From positions 60,711-124,710 of the forward strand of contig JAABSC010000006.1 of the NCBI GenBank assembly GCA_011390565.1: a DNA stretch of 64,000 nucleotides, in the 5' to 3' direction. This document shows positions 1-8,055 of this stretch, piece after piece. The stretch is from Thioalkalivibrio paradoxus. GTDB lineage: Bacteria > Pseudomonadota > Gammaproteobacteria > Ectothiorhodospirales > Ectothiorhodospiraceae. The translations under genes were made by a program, and so were the position numbers. The notes under the pieces were generated by a model that saw only the letters and a list, made by a program, of their open reading frames with translations, was not told the DNA's origin and did no database searches. Position 1 is the first letter of the stretch. Each line of letters begins with the position of its first letter.

Positions 1-88
1 ACATCATCCTTACGGACGATTGACGATGGGGCCGATAACGCAGCTGAGCGCGAACCAACCACCCGGCCATCACGGAGGACTTTGCACG

Positions 89-1693
89 ATGACACGAACC
101 CGGAATCCCTGGTCGGCGGCTGCGCTCGGGTGCGTCTGGGGCCTGTTCACATTCGCGTCGGCCGTTTCCGCCGCTGACGGTATACGGACCGTGACCGTCT
201 ATCCGGATCGCGCACAGGTCGTCCGTGAACACAGGATGGAGACGACCACCGGGGTCGGCGTGCTCACGATTGACGCCCTGCCGGCGCGTCTGGATCCAAA
301 CAGCCTTCGGGTGCGGGCAGAGGGGCCGGAGGGCTTGACGCTGCATCATATCGAAACCCGAACCGTTCACGGACGCGACCTCTCGCACCCCGAAGAACGG
401 GCCTTGTCCGAGGCCCTGCAGAACGCCCGGGACGAGCGGCAGACGCTCACGGACAGGCGCGAAGCGGAGACGCTGAAACTGGCGTTCATTCGACGCCTGG
501 CCGAAACAGGTGGGGGCTCCGAATCCGGATTGCCACCCGATGCGTGGACCGGAGCCTGGGAACGCATCGGTCAGGGGGCGACCGCAGTATTCCGTGAGAT
601 GAGCGAGGTGGACCAACAGGCGCGCGCCGTCGACGCCGAGATCTCGCGCCTGGAAAGCGCGCTGAACGCATTGCGTACCGGCCAGCGCGATTCCATGGAG
701 GTCATGGTTCACTACCGGGCACTCAGCCCGGGGGCCACCGTGGTGGCCTTGGAGTACCAGGTTCCCGGTGCCAGTTGGACACCTGTCTACGAAGCGCGTC
801 TGGACACGACAAGCGGTCAGCTGGAATGGGTCCAGCGCGCCGAGGTCCGGCAGAATACCGGCGAGGATTGGGAAGACGTGGAACTGTACCTCTCCACCGC
901 GCGGCCTGCGCTCGGAGGGCGCCTCCCCGACCTGGCACCCTGGTTCATCGACATAACCCCGCCCCCCCGGCCGGTGATGCGGAGCGAGATGGATTCGCTA
1001 GCCGCCATGGCCGCCCCAGCCCCCATGGCCGAGGCGGCAGTTGAAACGACGGGCTTCACGACCCGTTACCGGGTTCCCGAACACGTCAGTCTGCGTTCCG
1101 ACCATCGTCAGCAACGCTTCCGTCTGGACGCTCAGGCCTACGAGGCCCGCCTCTCTGCGCGGGCGGTCCCGGTGTTATCCCCTCACGTCTACCTGTTTGC
1201 CGAAACGACTCTCGAGGGGGAGACGCCCCTGTTGCCGGGAGTCGTGACCCTGATCCAGGATGGTCAGCTGGCGGGACAGACCCGGCTGGGGTCGCTGGCT
1301 CCCGGAGCGCCGCTTCGCCTGGCCTTCGGGGTCGACGACCGGATCGAGATTCTGCGCGAGATCGATCGGGACAGCCTCGGGCGAGAGGGCATGCTGCGCC
1401 GCCAGAATCGCCTCGAACGGGGGTATCGCATGGAGATCGAGAATCGGCACGCGCGGCCCATGAACGTGACGATTCTGGACCGGCTTCCGGTTCCGCGTGA
1501 CGAACGCATCGGCGTCGAACTCAGCCCAGGCGGCAGTACTCCGACTCGAGCGGATGTGGACGGTCGACCCGGGGTACTCGCCTGGGATCTCGAACTCGAC
1601 GCGGGTGCGTCGGAAAGCCTTCGTTTCGCCTACACGGTGACCTGGCCCGAGGAGGTCGAATTCGTTCACGGACTCCAGGGCGCGACACCCTGA
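89..1693 (+). CDS. MuiA-family exported protein (DUF4140/DUF4139)
   Basis: A 534-residue protein with a Sec signal peptide (charged MTRTRN, hydrophobic stretch, cleavage near ASAVSAA). The mature N-terminus (about residues 30-110, beginning VTVYPDRAQVVRE) matches the DUF4140 half of MuiA/mucoidy-inhibitor proteins. A charged, probably coiled-coil linker follows (about 115-200), then a beta-rich DUF4139 half containing the GASWTPVYEARLD stretch typical of the family. An in-frame start exists at 20, but the ATG at 89 has GGAGG ten bases upstream and begins directly with the signal peptide, so it was chosen. The family is poorly characterised: the name comes from a mucoidy phenotype and the biochemical role is unknown. 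The product is likely periplasmic. It is the first gene in the window, so any upstream partner is not visible. Confidence 0.8.
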   Translation: MTRTRNPWSAAALGCVWGLFTFASAVSAADGIRTVTVYPDRAQVVREHRMETTTGVGVLTIDALPARLDPNSLRVRAEGPEGLTLHHIETRTVHGRDLSHPEERALSEALQNARDERQTLTDRREAETLKLAFIRRLAETGGGSESGLPPDAWTGAWERIGQGATAVFREMSEVDQQARAVDAEISRLESALNALRTGQRDSMEVMVHYRALSPGATVVALEYQVPGASWTPVYEARLDTTSGQLEWVQRAEVRQNTGEDWEDVELYLSTARPALGGRLPDLAPWFIDITPPPRPVMRSEMDSLAAMAAPAPMAEAAVETTGFTTRYRVPEHVSLRSDHRQQRFRLDAQAYEARLSARAVPVLSPHVYLFAETTLEGETPLLPGVVTLIQDGQLAGQTRLGSLAPGAPLRLAFGVDDRIEILREIDRDSLGREGMLRRQNRLERGYRMEIENRHARPMNVTILDRLPVPRDERIGVELSPGGSTPTRADVDGRPGVLAWDLELDAGASESLRFAYTVTWPEEVEFVHGLQGATP

Positions 1694-1855
1694 TTCGGAT
1701 CGAGACCGCGCAACGCCGGATCCCGACCATCCGCTATACTCGGTGAAATCACGCCGAAGGCCGTGGTCGGATTCCGGGTCGCAATCCGGCAGGCATCCGA
1801 CCGGACAAACCGGTTCTTCAAGGCTGTGCATGCAAAGGCCGCGGGAGTACCCGAA

Positions 1856-2140
1856 ATGACATTCAAGGTTGGCGAACTCGTGATCATGCAGAACGCGAGC
1901 TATTACACGGAGTGGAACGGCGCTCTGGGTGTCGTCGTCAACCCGCTCGCGCTCCGGACATCGATGGATCTGGTGACGATGCGATATCGCACGAGCGCCA
2001 GTTACCGCGTCAAGGTCTTGGCCGACGACGGCGTGATCGTGGATGCACGTCCGCACCAACTGCGCCCCCTGCACGGCCCCGATGAGTCGGTGAACCGGAC
2101 GCGCGGGAAAAAGAAAGCGGCCCCGGCCCCGCTGACGTGA
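1856..2140 (+). CDS. Small beta-rich cytosolic protein of unknown function
   Basis: A 94-residue protein, not recognised. The ATG at 1856 has GGGAG at 1843-1847, a better start than the longer in-frame option at 1763, whose extra 31 residues look non-coding. The sequence begins MTFKVGELVIMQNAS and is dominated by short hydrophobic beta-like strands (GALGVVVNPL, YRVKVLADDGVIVDARPHQL). It resembles small SH3/KOW-type barrels and ends in a basic tail (RGKKKAAPAP). It has no signal peptide or membrane segment. A barrel of this kind could bind nucleic acid or act as an adaptor, but that is only inference. The next gene follows 80 bases downstream on the same strand. Confidence 0.6.
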   Translation: MTFKVGELVIMQNASYYTEWNGALGVVVNPLALRTSMDLVTMRYRTSASYRVKVLADDGVIVDARPHQLRPLHGPDESVNRTRGKKKAAPAPLT

Positions 2141-2220
2141 GTCTTTTCCGACGTCCCTTTGCTCAAGCGTCCAACCGGACCGACACCGAACCGGGACCCC
2201 GCGCTGGAGCGGTTCGTCAG

Positions 2221-2682
2221 ATGGCCGTATTTCCGCTCCTTTCGGCTCTGCTGCTCCTCTCCGGCTGTTCACCCGGATTGCCCGGGCAGTGGGAGTATTC
2301 CTGTGAACCCTCGGGACTCGTCCCGGACGGCGACCGGTGCCACGTTTCGCTGGTCCTGGAAGATACCGCGTTGGCCTTCATGCGCGAATCGGACGGATGG
2401 CTCCTTGGAACCGCGTGGGTGGGACCGGATTTCCAGATGATCCAGTCCACCATTGATATCCCGGGTCTGCGCAAAGCGGTTCGGGGTGAGGACGGATACT
2501 GCTCCGGATCGGCCTGCTGGATTGAATTGACTCAGGAAGAAGTGGAAAAGCTTGCGGATCGACGCTATTTCCGCGTGGAGTTGACCCGCGTCTTCCTCCG
2601 GGAAACCGGGGGCATGCGCCGCGGCACCACCGGCTTCCACGCCACCACCGTCGGTCTGACACCCGCGCTCGAGCGCCTTTGA
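2221..2682 (+). CDS. Small lipoprotein of unknown function
   Basis: A 153-residue predicted lipoprotein. The ATG at 2221 gives a classic type II signal, MAVFPLLSALLLLSGC, with lipobox LSGC, so Cys16 would be lipidated. An in-frame GTG at 2137 overlaps the previous stop, but it adds 28 polar residues before the signal and is unlikely to be used. The mature part has cysteine pairs (YSCEPSG...DRCHVSL and GYCSGSACW) that could form disulfides in the periplasm. No family was recognised. The lipidated N-terminus points to the inner or outer membrane face of the periplasm. Confidence 0.65.
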   Translation: MAVFPLLSALLLLSGCSPGLPGQWEYSCEPSGLVPDGDRCHVSLVLEDTALAFMRESDGWLLGTAWVGPDFQMIQSTIDIPGLRKAVRGEDGYCSGSACWIELTQEEVEKLADRRYFRVELTRVFLRETGGMRRGTTGFHATTVGLTPALERL

Positions 2683-2714
2683 CCACCCATTCATGATCGC
2701 TTTTGTCGCGAAAG

Positions 2715-2882
2715 ATGGCCAACTTCCTGATTGAAAACTTTATTTGGTTGGCGCTGGGTCTGGTGGGTCTCCTGATCGGTCTGAAACTCGTGGCCGGGGC
2801 GGTCCTCCATCGGCTCATGGAACAATCGGCCGCGGCCGAAGCGGCGCGCGGGGATCACCCACCGGATCAGGAACCGCGCTGA
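2715..2882 (+). CDS. 55-residue single-span membrane protein
   Basis: A short open frame starting MANFLIENFIWLALGLV, with one strongly hydrophobic helix (about residues 8-31) followed by a short amphipathic and acidic/proline-rich cytosolic or periplasmic tail (MEQSAAAEAARGDHPPDQEPR). It lies 32 bases after the lipoprotein gene on the same strand, and GC-rich third positions agree with coding. No strong ribosome binding site is visible; GCGAAAG directly precedes the ATG. The family was not recognised. The size and topology fit small membrane proteins that tether or modulate a larger partner. Confidence 0.45.
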   Translation: MANFLIENFIWLALGLVGLLIGLKLVAGAVLHRLMEQSAAAEAARGDHPPDQEPR

Positions 2883-3041
2883 CGCCCCTACCCGAACCCG
2901 GAAAATGACGCATTTTCCAAGGGGTTGAAAGGTCGGCTTTCTTTCCGGAGCCCGTGCCTCCGGGTATGATCCGGTCGCAATGATTTCGGTCGGTCCAGGG
3001 CGAAAGGCGCCCTCCGCGCCGCAACTATCTGGAGAGTCGCG

Positions 3042-4058
3042 ATGATCGAACCCACTCAATACGAAGAACATCCCTTTGCCCAGTACGTGCGCATTCTCGG
3101 CAAGGGCAAGAACGGTACCCGCCCGTTTACCGAACGGGAAGCCTTCGACTCGTTCAGCATGGTCCTCGCTGGCGAGGTGGAGCCCGTTCAGCTGGGCGCG
3201 TACATGATGCTGATGCGCGTGAAGGAAGAGACCCGCGAGGAGTTGGTGGGATTCGTACGTGCGGTTCGGAACTCCATCCAGATCCCGGCCGATGCACCCA
3301 AGGTCGACCTCGATTGGTCCTCCTATGCGGGCAAGCGCCGTGTCCTGCCCTGGTACCTGCTCTCAACCCTGATGCTGGCCCAGAACGGCATCACCACGTT
3401 CATGCACGGAGCCTCGGGACACACCAACGGCCGCATTTACACGCGTGACGTGCTTCACGCCCTGGGTATCGAGCCCTGCACGACCATCGAAGAAGCCTGC
3501 GAACGGATGGCAACCGACCACTTCGCGTACCTGGATATCCAGTACCTGTGTCCGCGACTGTACGAGATCATCGAATTGCGACCGCTGATGGGATTGCGTT
3601 CGCCGGTGCACACCGTGGCGCGCAGCGTGAACCCGTTCAACGCGCCCTATGTGATGCAGGGCATCTTTCACCCCGGATACCGCCCCGTGCACCAGGAAGC
3701 CGCGATGCTGCTGGGCGAGTCCAACGTAGCGGTCATCAAGGGTGAAGGCGGCGAAATCGAGCGCAACCCCGACAGTCCCTGCCTGGTTCAGCGCGTGCGC
3801 AACGGTGTGCTCGAGGAAGAGGAATGGCCGGCGATGTTCGCCCGCCGCCATACCCGGGACGACCACCTCGACGTCGGCCGGCTCGTGCGCTTCTGGCGCG
3901 GTGAATCCGAGGAAGAATATGGCGAGGCCGCTGTGGTGGGAACCGCGGCGATCGCGTTGCATCTCATGAATCGCGCAGCGACCCCAGAGGCAGCGACGGC
4001 GCTCGCCCGCGACATGTGGACGGCACGCAATCGCGAGTGGATGCAGGCGGCGGCCTGA
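3042..4058 (+). CDS. TrpD-like (YbiB/TrpD2-type) glycosyltransferase family 3 protein
   Basis: A 338-residue protein with the anthranilate phosphoribosyltransferase fold: an N-terminal helical domain with the LAGEVEPVQLGAYMMLMR segment, and a C-terminal alpha/beta domain with HGASGHTNGRIYT and the VIKGEGGEIERNPD loop. In true TrpD the phosphate-binding loop reads KHGN(R/G)xxSS. Here the equivalent reads MHGASGHTNGR, as in the YbiB/TrpD2 subfamily, whose E. coli member binds nucleic acid and is not a tryptophan enzyme. The start is supported by GGAGAG at 3031-3036. No trp genes are nearby, which also argues against a role in tryptophan synthesis. The actual substrate is unknown. Confidence 0.8.
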   Translation: MIEPTQYEEHPFAQYVRILGKGKNGTRPFTEREAFDSFSMVLAGEVEPVQLGAYMMLMRVKEETREELVGFVRAVRNSIQIPADAPKVDLDWSSYAGKRRVLPWYLLSTLMLAQNGITTFMHGASGHTNGRIYTRDVLHALGIEPCTTIEEACERMATDHFAYLDIQYLCPRLYEIIELRPLMGLRSPVHTVARSVNPFNAPYVMQGIFHPGYRPVHQEAAMLLGESNVAVIKGEGGEIERNPDSPCLVQRVRNGVLEEEEWPAMFARRHTRDDHLDVGRLVRFWRGESEEEYGEAAVVGTAAIALHLMNRAATPEAATALARDMWTARNREWMQAAA

Positions 4059-4086
4059 ATCCGGCGCCCCGCTTCGAATCCGCAGC

Positions 4087-4452
4087 ATGGAATGGCCGGA
4101 ACTCGACGCGCTGAAAGTACGCATGCGCGACTTCGCGGAGCGGCGGAACTGGGATCAGTTCCACGCGCCCAAAAATCTCGTGATGGCCCTCGCCGGCGAA
4201 GCCGGTGAGCTGATCGAGCATTTCCAGTGGTTGAGCGAAAGCGACAGCGCCAATCTCGATCCAGGGAAACTGGAAGAAGTCGCCGCGGAAATCGCCGACA
4301 TCCAGATCTATCTCGTGCGTCTCTCCGACAAGCTCGGCGTCAGCATCGGGGACGCGGTCGAAAAGAAGATCGTCGAGAACGAGCGTAAGTATCCTGTCGA
4401 ACAATCCTGGGGAAGTTCCCGTAAATACACGGAATTCGAGTCGAATCCCTGA
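4087..4452 (+). CDS. MazG-like nucleotide pyrophosphohydrolase (dCTPase/RS21-C6 type)
   Basis: A 121-residue all-alpha NTP pyrophosphohydrolase. The metal-binding helices are visible: E-x-GELIEHF around residues 39-46, then LEEVAAEIADIQIYLVRLSDKL, which holds the ExxE...D metal-ligand pattern. It contains the RNWDQFHAPKNLVMALAGEAGELIEH region in pieces typical of the DCTPP1/RS21-C6 group. These enzymes hydrolyse non-canonical or excess dNTPs (often dCTP or modified dCTP) to NMP and pyrophosphate, cleaning the nucleotide pool. It starts 28 bases after the TrpD-like gene and is probably co-transcribed with it. Confidence 0.85.
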   Translation: MEWPELDALKVRMRDFAERRNWDQFHAPKNLVMALAGEAGELIEHFQWLSESDSANLDPGKLEEVAAEIADIQIYLVRLSDKLGVSIGDAVEKKIVENERKYPVEQSWGSSRKYTEFESNP

Positions 4453-4521
4453 GGTTTCGACACTGCAGGATCCGCCTGCGCACAGACACCGCAAGCACCA
4501 TTTTTCCCGGCACCAACGAAA

Positions 4522-4546
4522 GAGCCCGGTCACAAGGACCGGGCTC
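4522..4546 (-). terminator. Hairpin terminator after the sulfur globule-like gene
   Basis: A perfect 10-bp stem, GAGCCCGGTC/GACCGGGCTC, with a 5-base loop. Read on the minus strand it lies 29 bases after the 4575 stop and is followed by TTTCGTT, a weak T-run. It may also end the plus-strand mazG transcript, which converges here. Confidence 0.6.
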
Positions 4547-4574
4547 GTCGAGCGGACTGCACCCGATGTCGTGC

Positions 4575-4940
4575 TTACTCGGCTTCTTCAGCCTGCTCGG
4601 CGGGAGCGGGAGCCGCCCACGGACCATAGGCCGGACCGTAGTACGGACCATAGCCGTAGCCATGGTACGGATAGCCATAGCCGTAGCCGTCACCGTGACC
4701 CCAACCGCGACCCAGGCCACGGCCGCTGCCGCGCATGGAGAAGTCGAAGTCGCCGAACATGTCACCCAGACCGAACCAGTCGCCGATACCGCGACCGTAA
4801 CCTGGGCCGTATCCGTAACCGGGACCGTAGTACGGGCCGTAGCCGTAGCCCGGACCACCCCACCACGCACTGGACTGCATGGGCATTGCAAAAGCGCCAA
4901 CCAGAGCGGCGGCAGCCAGAACTTTCACAGATTTGCGCAT
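4575..4940 (-). CDS. Sulfur globule protein-like Gly/Tyr-rich exported protein
   Basis: A 121-residue protein with a clear Sec signal ([20 protein letters not shown], cleavage after SSA). The mature part is dominated by Gly, Tyr, Pro and Trp in [10 protein letters not shown] repeats and ends in an acidic tail (AEQAEEAE). This composition and architecture is that of the SgpA/SgpB envelope proteins coating periplasmic sulfur globules in purple sulfur bacteria. The start at 4940 has GGGAGA upstream; a longer in-frame start at 5030 would place 30 polar residues before the signal. A rhodanese gene lies immediately upstream on the same strand, consistent with sulfur metabolism. Low-complexity composition alone could also fit another structural or glycine-rich exported protein. 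Confidence 0.7.
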   Translation of the reverse strand: MRKSVKVLAAAALVGAFAMPMQSSAWWGGPGYGYGPYYGPGYGYGPGYGRGIGDWFGLGDMFGDFDFSMRGSGRGLGRGWGHGDGYGYGYPYHGYGYGPYYGPAYGPWAAPAPAEQAEEAE

Positions 4941-5043
4941 GAGATTTCTCCCAATGGTTTTTTTTGAAGTGTGCCCTTCCCGCACCAATGACCAATCCAC
5001 TTCCTGACCGAGCCGGCGCGGGTACGTCAATCAGGACATGCTT

Positions 5044-5073
5044 ATATTCCAATAAATACGAATGGTCTGTCAA
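5044..5073 (-). promoter_or_regulatory. Candidate sigma70 promoter for the sulfur globule-like gene
   Basis: On the minus strand a perfect -35 TTGACA (5073-5068) is followed after 18 bases by GAATAT (5049-5044), a weak -10. It overlaps the last codons of the rhodanese gene and leaves a leader of about 95 bases. A separate promoter would allow stronger expression than the upstream rhodanese. Confidence 0.35.
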
Positions 5074-5423
5074 CCACCCTGGACGCAGGCCCCTTCCGCG
5101 CGCCACCAGGCCCGCATGCCCCCGCGAAGCTGCCGGGCGTCATACCCCATTTTCCGCAGCACGCGAACGGCTGGAATGCTGCGATGGGCGGTGAGACAGA
5201 TCGCAACGACCGGACGCTTCGGATCCAGATGCAGGTCCCCGATCCCATCCCGCGTGAGCTTCGTGATCGGGAGATGCCGCGCACCCTCGATGCGGCTGCG
5301 TCGGAACTCCAGGACGGTCCGGACGTCGACGATCTGGATCTGGTCGTCGCGCAGCGCTTGCGCGAGTTCCTTCGCGTCGATCTCCGGTACTCGACCGAAG
5401 GGCCACCACGTAGCTGAAATCAT
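5070..5423 (-). CDS. Single-domain rhodanese-like sulfurtransferase
   Basis: A 117-residue single rhodanese domain. Hallmarks: the aspartate strand IQIVDVRTVLEFRRSRIEGA near residues 32-51, and the active-site loop CLTAHRS, whose cysteine would carry the persulfide. The start at 5423 follows GGAGAGCGGG. Upstream in-frame codons to 5504 lack a ribosome site and overlap the yceI end region. Such proteins transfer sulfane sulfur between thiol carriers; with the sulfur globule-like gene downstream, a role in sulfur trafficking is plausible but not shown. It has no signal peptide and is therefore cytosolic. Confidence 0.85.
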   Translation of the reverse strand: MISATWWPFGRVPEIDAKELAQALRDDQIQIVDVRTVLEFRRSRIEGARHLPITKLTRDGIGDLHLDPKRPVVAICLTAHRSIPAVRVLRKMGYDARQLRGGMRAWWRAEGACVQGG

Positions 5424-5460
5424 CCCGCTCTCCTTCCGCGCAAACGTGCCGGTATGGTGT

Positions 5461-6084
5461 TCAACGGCGTTGGGCCTCGAATTCGAGAAGCAACTCGATG
5501 TCATCGCCCACGAGGCCCCGGTCGAGACCGTATTCCATACCCCAGTCGCTGCGGCGGATGGTGCCGCGCAGCGACATGCCGAGTACAGGTCCGCCGCCCA
5601 GAAGCCCGCCGAGCGGGAACGGATAGCGACCGACCTTGTTCAGCGTGAAGTCGAGGGTGACGGGCCGACTGACCCCCAGGAGTTCCAGTTCGCCCATGAG
5701 GCGCCCACCCCGCTCGTTGACCCAGTCCAGCCGCATGGGCCGGAAGACCATGCGCGGAAATTCCTCGACATCGAGGAAATCGGTGCCCCGCAGGTGGTCG
5801 TCCCGCTTTTCATGGTTGGTGAACACGCTGGCGGTATGGATCACGAACTCCCCGCCCCCCAGTTCCCTGTTCTCCGGGTCGAAAAAGACATGCCCCTCGG
5901 CCTCCAGGAACATCCCCAGTACTCGGGCAAAACCGATGTGATCCACCATGAAGCCCACGGCGAAGTGGGAATCGTCGAGTTCCCATCGTTCCATCTTCGC
6001 CTGGGCAAGGGGGGGTACCGTCAAGAGGACGGCAAGGAGCAGAGGGATCGCGGGATGGACGGACATGACGCGAGCACGGTTCAT
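5461..6084 (-). CDS. YceI-family periplasmic lipid-binding protein
   Basis: A 207-residue exported protein. The signal peptide HPAIPLLLAVLLTVPPLAQA precedes a lipocalin-like YceI domain beginning WELDDSHFAVGFMVDHIGFA and ending with the SDWGM/DDIELLLEFEA strands. YceI proteins bind isoprenoid or quinone-like lipids in a beta-barrel. The chosen ATG at 6084 has AGGAGG upstream and overlaps the upstream gene's stop as TGATG, indicating translational coupling with the CDP-alcohol phosphotransferase. An internal ATG at 6066 also precedes the signal and is possible. Confidence 0.85.
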   Translation of the reverse strand: MNRARVMSVHPAIPLLLAVLLTVPPLAQAKMERWELDDSHFAVGFMVDHIGFARVLGMFLEAEGHVFFDPENRELGGGEFVIHTASVFTNHEKRDDHLRGTDFLDVEEFPRMVFRPMRLDWVNERGGRLMGELELLGVSRPVTLDFTLNKVGRYPFPLGGLLGGGPVLGMSLRGTIRRSDWGMEYGLDRGLVGDDIELLLEFEAQRR

Positions 6085-6863
6085 CACTTCTCGCCTCCTT
6101 TGGCAGACCGATGTCGATACAGCCAGAGTACATCGACGGTGAAGGAATAGATCAACAGCAGCAAGGCCGCCAGCGCTGGCACGGTGGCCATCTTCGGCGA
6201 AACGAAGGGCGCAAGTGCGACCAGGAGTGCCACGGACTGCACCACGCAGAGCGCCTGCCGTCTGCGGCTCGGAGGCAGGGCGGCATCCAGCCAACGCCAT
6301 ACCCAGGCCGCCGCGACAAAGCCGTAGCGCATCAACCCGATGAGCAGAACCCAGGCACCGGTCTGTCCCGTGCGCCAGACCAGCAGTGCCAGGACCAGGA
6401 TCAGAAATGCGTCGAGTTCCATGTCGAACCGTGCGCCGAACACCGTCGCGCAACCGTGGCGTCTGGCGACGGCCCCATCCACAGCGTCGAGGGCCAGTGC
6501 CACGGTCCCCAGAGCGATCAGCCCGAGCACCCCGGACGTCTCCAGAGGCATGGGCGCCACCGATGCCGCGGCCAGTGGCAGGACCAGTGTCGCCCGCAGA
6601 AACGTCACCCGGTTGGCCAGCCCGGGGCCGTCGGACAGAAAGACGCTTGGGGAGGTGTAAAGCACGACGAGCGTCAGCGCCACGAACGCGAACAGCGAAT
6701 CCCGGATTCCGGACAGTGGAAACGCCCCGATCCGGTAAATCAACCAGGCCCCCGCGAGCAGCAGGAGCACACCCAGAACGAGTTCAACGCGCCAGGCTCG
6801 AGCCTGAGCCAAGACCGAGTTCAGGGAAGCGGTCCTCCCGCCTTTACGCATGCTCAGGCTCAT
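6084..6863 (-). CDS. CDP-alcohol phosphatidyltransferase family membrane protein
   Basis: A 259-residue integral membrane protein with the full CDP-alcohol phosphotransferase signature D-x2-D-G-x2-A-R-x8-G-x3-D-x3-D, seen as DAVDGAVARRHG...FGARFDMELD. About six to eight hydrophobic helices surround it. The family moves a phosphoalcohol from a CDP-activated donor onto an acceptor alcohol in phospholipid or related synthesis. The acceptor here is unknown; the sequence does not look like a standard PgsA or PssA. ATG 6863 has GAGGA upstream, with 6851 as an alternative. It is divergent from the dehydrogenase gene at 6988 with 124 bases between, so it may be co-regulated with the pterin-like cluster. 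Confidence 0.8.
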   Translation of the reverse strand: MSLSMRKGGRTASLNSVLAQARAWRVELVLGVLLLLAGAWLIYRIGAFPLSGIRDSLFAFVALTLVVLYTSPSVFLSDGPGLANRVTFLRATLVLPLAAASVAPMPLETSGVLGLIALGTVALALDAVDGAVARRHGCATVFGARFDMELDAFLILVLALLVWRTGQTGAWVLLIGLMRYGFVAAAWVWRWLDAALPPSRRRQALCVVQSVALLVALAPFVSPKMATVPALAALLLLIYSFTVDVLWLYRHRSAKGGEK

Positions 6864-6987
6864 CCAGCCAGGATCCTCATTCAAATGATTTCGGAACGAC
6901 GGGCGCCTCGACGACCGTGGCCCATCATGGGTTTGTGGCGAAGGGTCGATGCGCTGACTACCATGTGACCATCGCAGCCGCCGCAAG

Positions 6988-7977
6988 ATGCCCATGTATG
7001 AAGACCCCGTCAGCGCCCGCGCGTTCTGGATACGATCACCCGGAGATGCCGGAATTCAATCGGAAGCCCTCGAACCCCGGGCTCCGGGTGACGTCCAGGT
7101 GCGGACGCTCTTTTCCGGAATCAGCCGCGGCACCGAGAGTCTCGTGTTCTCGGGCAGCGTACCCCAGAGCCAGTTCGAGGCCATGCGCGCCCCGTTCCAA
7201 TCGGGGGATTTCCCCGGCCCGGTGAAATACGGGTACATCTCGGTCGGGGTCATCGAGGAAGGGCCCGCCGAACGCATCGGCGAACGGGTGTTCTGCCTGT
7301 ACCCGCATCAGGACCGTTACCGCGTTCCGGCATCCGCCGCCGTGCCGCTTCCCGCTGATCTCCCAGCCGGGCGCGCGGTTCTGGCTGCCAACATGGAGAC
7401 CGCGATCAATGCCCTGTGGGACGCCACACCCATGGTTGGGGACCGCATCCTGATCATCGGTGCGGGCGTGCTTGGACTGCTGACCGCATGGCTGTGCCGC
7501 CAGATCCCGGGTACCGAGATCACACTGGTCGACGTGAATCCGGCACGCCGCGATATCGCAGAGGCCTGGGGCCTGCCCTTCGCGCTCCAGGCGGACCCCG
7601 GGTCCGCGGCGGATCGGGTCATTCATGCCAGCGGGAATCCTGCGGGTCTCGAACAGGCGCTGAATGCGGCCGGTCCGGAAGCGACCATTGTCGAACTCAG
7701 TTGGTACGGGGATCGGCGGGTCACCCTTCCTCTCGGTGAAGCGTTCCACAGCCGCCGCCTGCTGCTCAAAAGCAGCCAGGTCGGTCGCATTCCTCCTGAT
7801 CGGAGTACACGCTGGAATTTCCGCAGGCGCCTGATGCTGGCCCTCGACCTGCTCCGGGACGAACGCCTGGATCGACTGATCACCGGCGAGAGCCCTTTCG
7901 ACCAGCTCCCCGAAGTCATGGCGAAGCTGTCGACCGATCCTGGCGATAGTCTGTGCCACCGCATCCGCTACCCGTGA
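6988..7977 (+). CDS. MDR-superfamily dehydrogenase lacking the usual catalytic zinc site
   Basis: A 329-residue medium-chain dehydrogenase/reductase. The N-terminal catalytic domain has FSGISRGTESLVFSG in the position where zinc alcohol dehydrogenases carry GxCxSD. This SGIS-x-GTE form occurs in the bacteriochlorophyllide dehydrogenase (BchC) branch. The Rossmann motif GAGVLGLL with acidic VDV after strand 2 suggests NAD(H). Start codons at 6988 and 6994 are both possible. It leads a five-gene run with the pterin-synthase-like, glycosyltransferase, methyltransferase and flippase-like genes, 78 bases ahead of the second. It probably oxidises or reduces an alcohol/carbonyl on a pathway intermediate, substrate unknown. 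Confidence 0.8.
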   Translation: MPMYEDPVSARAFWIRSPGDAGIQSEALEPRAPGDVQVRTLFSGISRGTESLVFSGSVPQSQFEAMRAPFQSGDFPGPVKYGYISVGVIEEGPAERIGERVFCLYPHQDRYRVPASAAVPLPADLPAGRAVLAANMETAINALWDATPMVGDRILIIGAGVLGLLTAWLCRQIPGTEITLVDVNPARRDIAEAWGLPFALQADPGSAADRVIHASGNPAGLEQALNAAGPEATIVELSWYGDRRVTLPLGEAFHSRRLLLKSSQVGRIPPDRSTRWNFRRRLMLALDLLRDERLDRLITGESPFDQLPEVMAKLSTDPGDSLCHRIRYP

Positions 7978-8055
7978 GCCGGAACCGAGGTCCCGCTTGC
8001 GGGCCTGCGTTCGCGTACCCGACCGTTCATGACCACCCATCACCCGGAGCACACC

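Noticed and set aside
3042..4058. Anthranilate phosphoribosyltransferase (trpD)
   Set aside because: The phosphate-binding loop differs from TrpD and no trp genes are adjacent; the YbiB/TrpD2-like call fits better.
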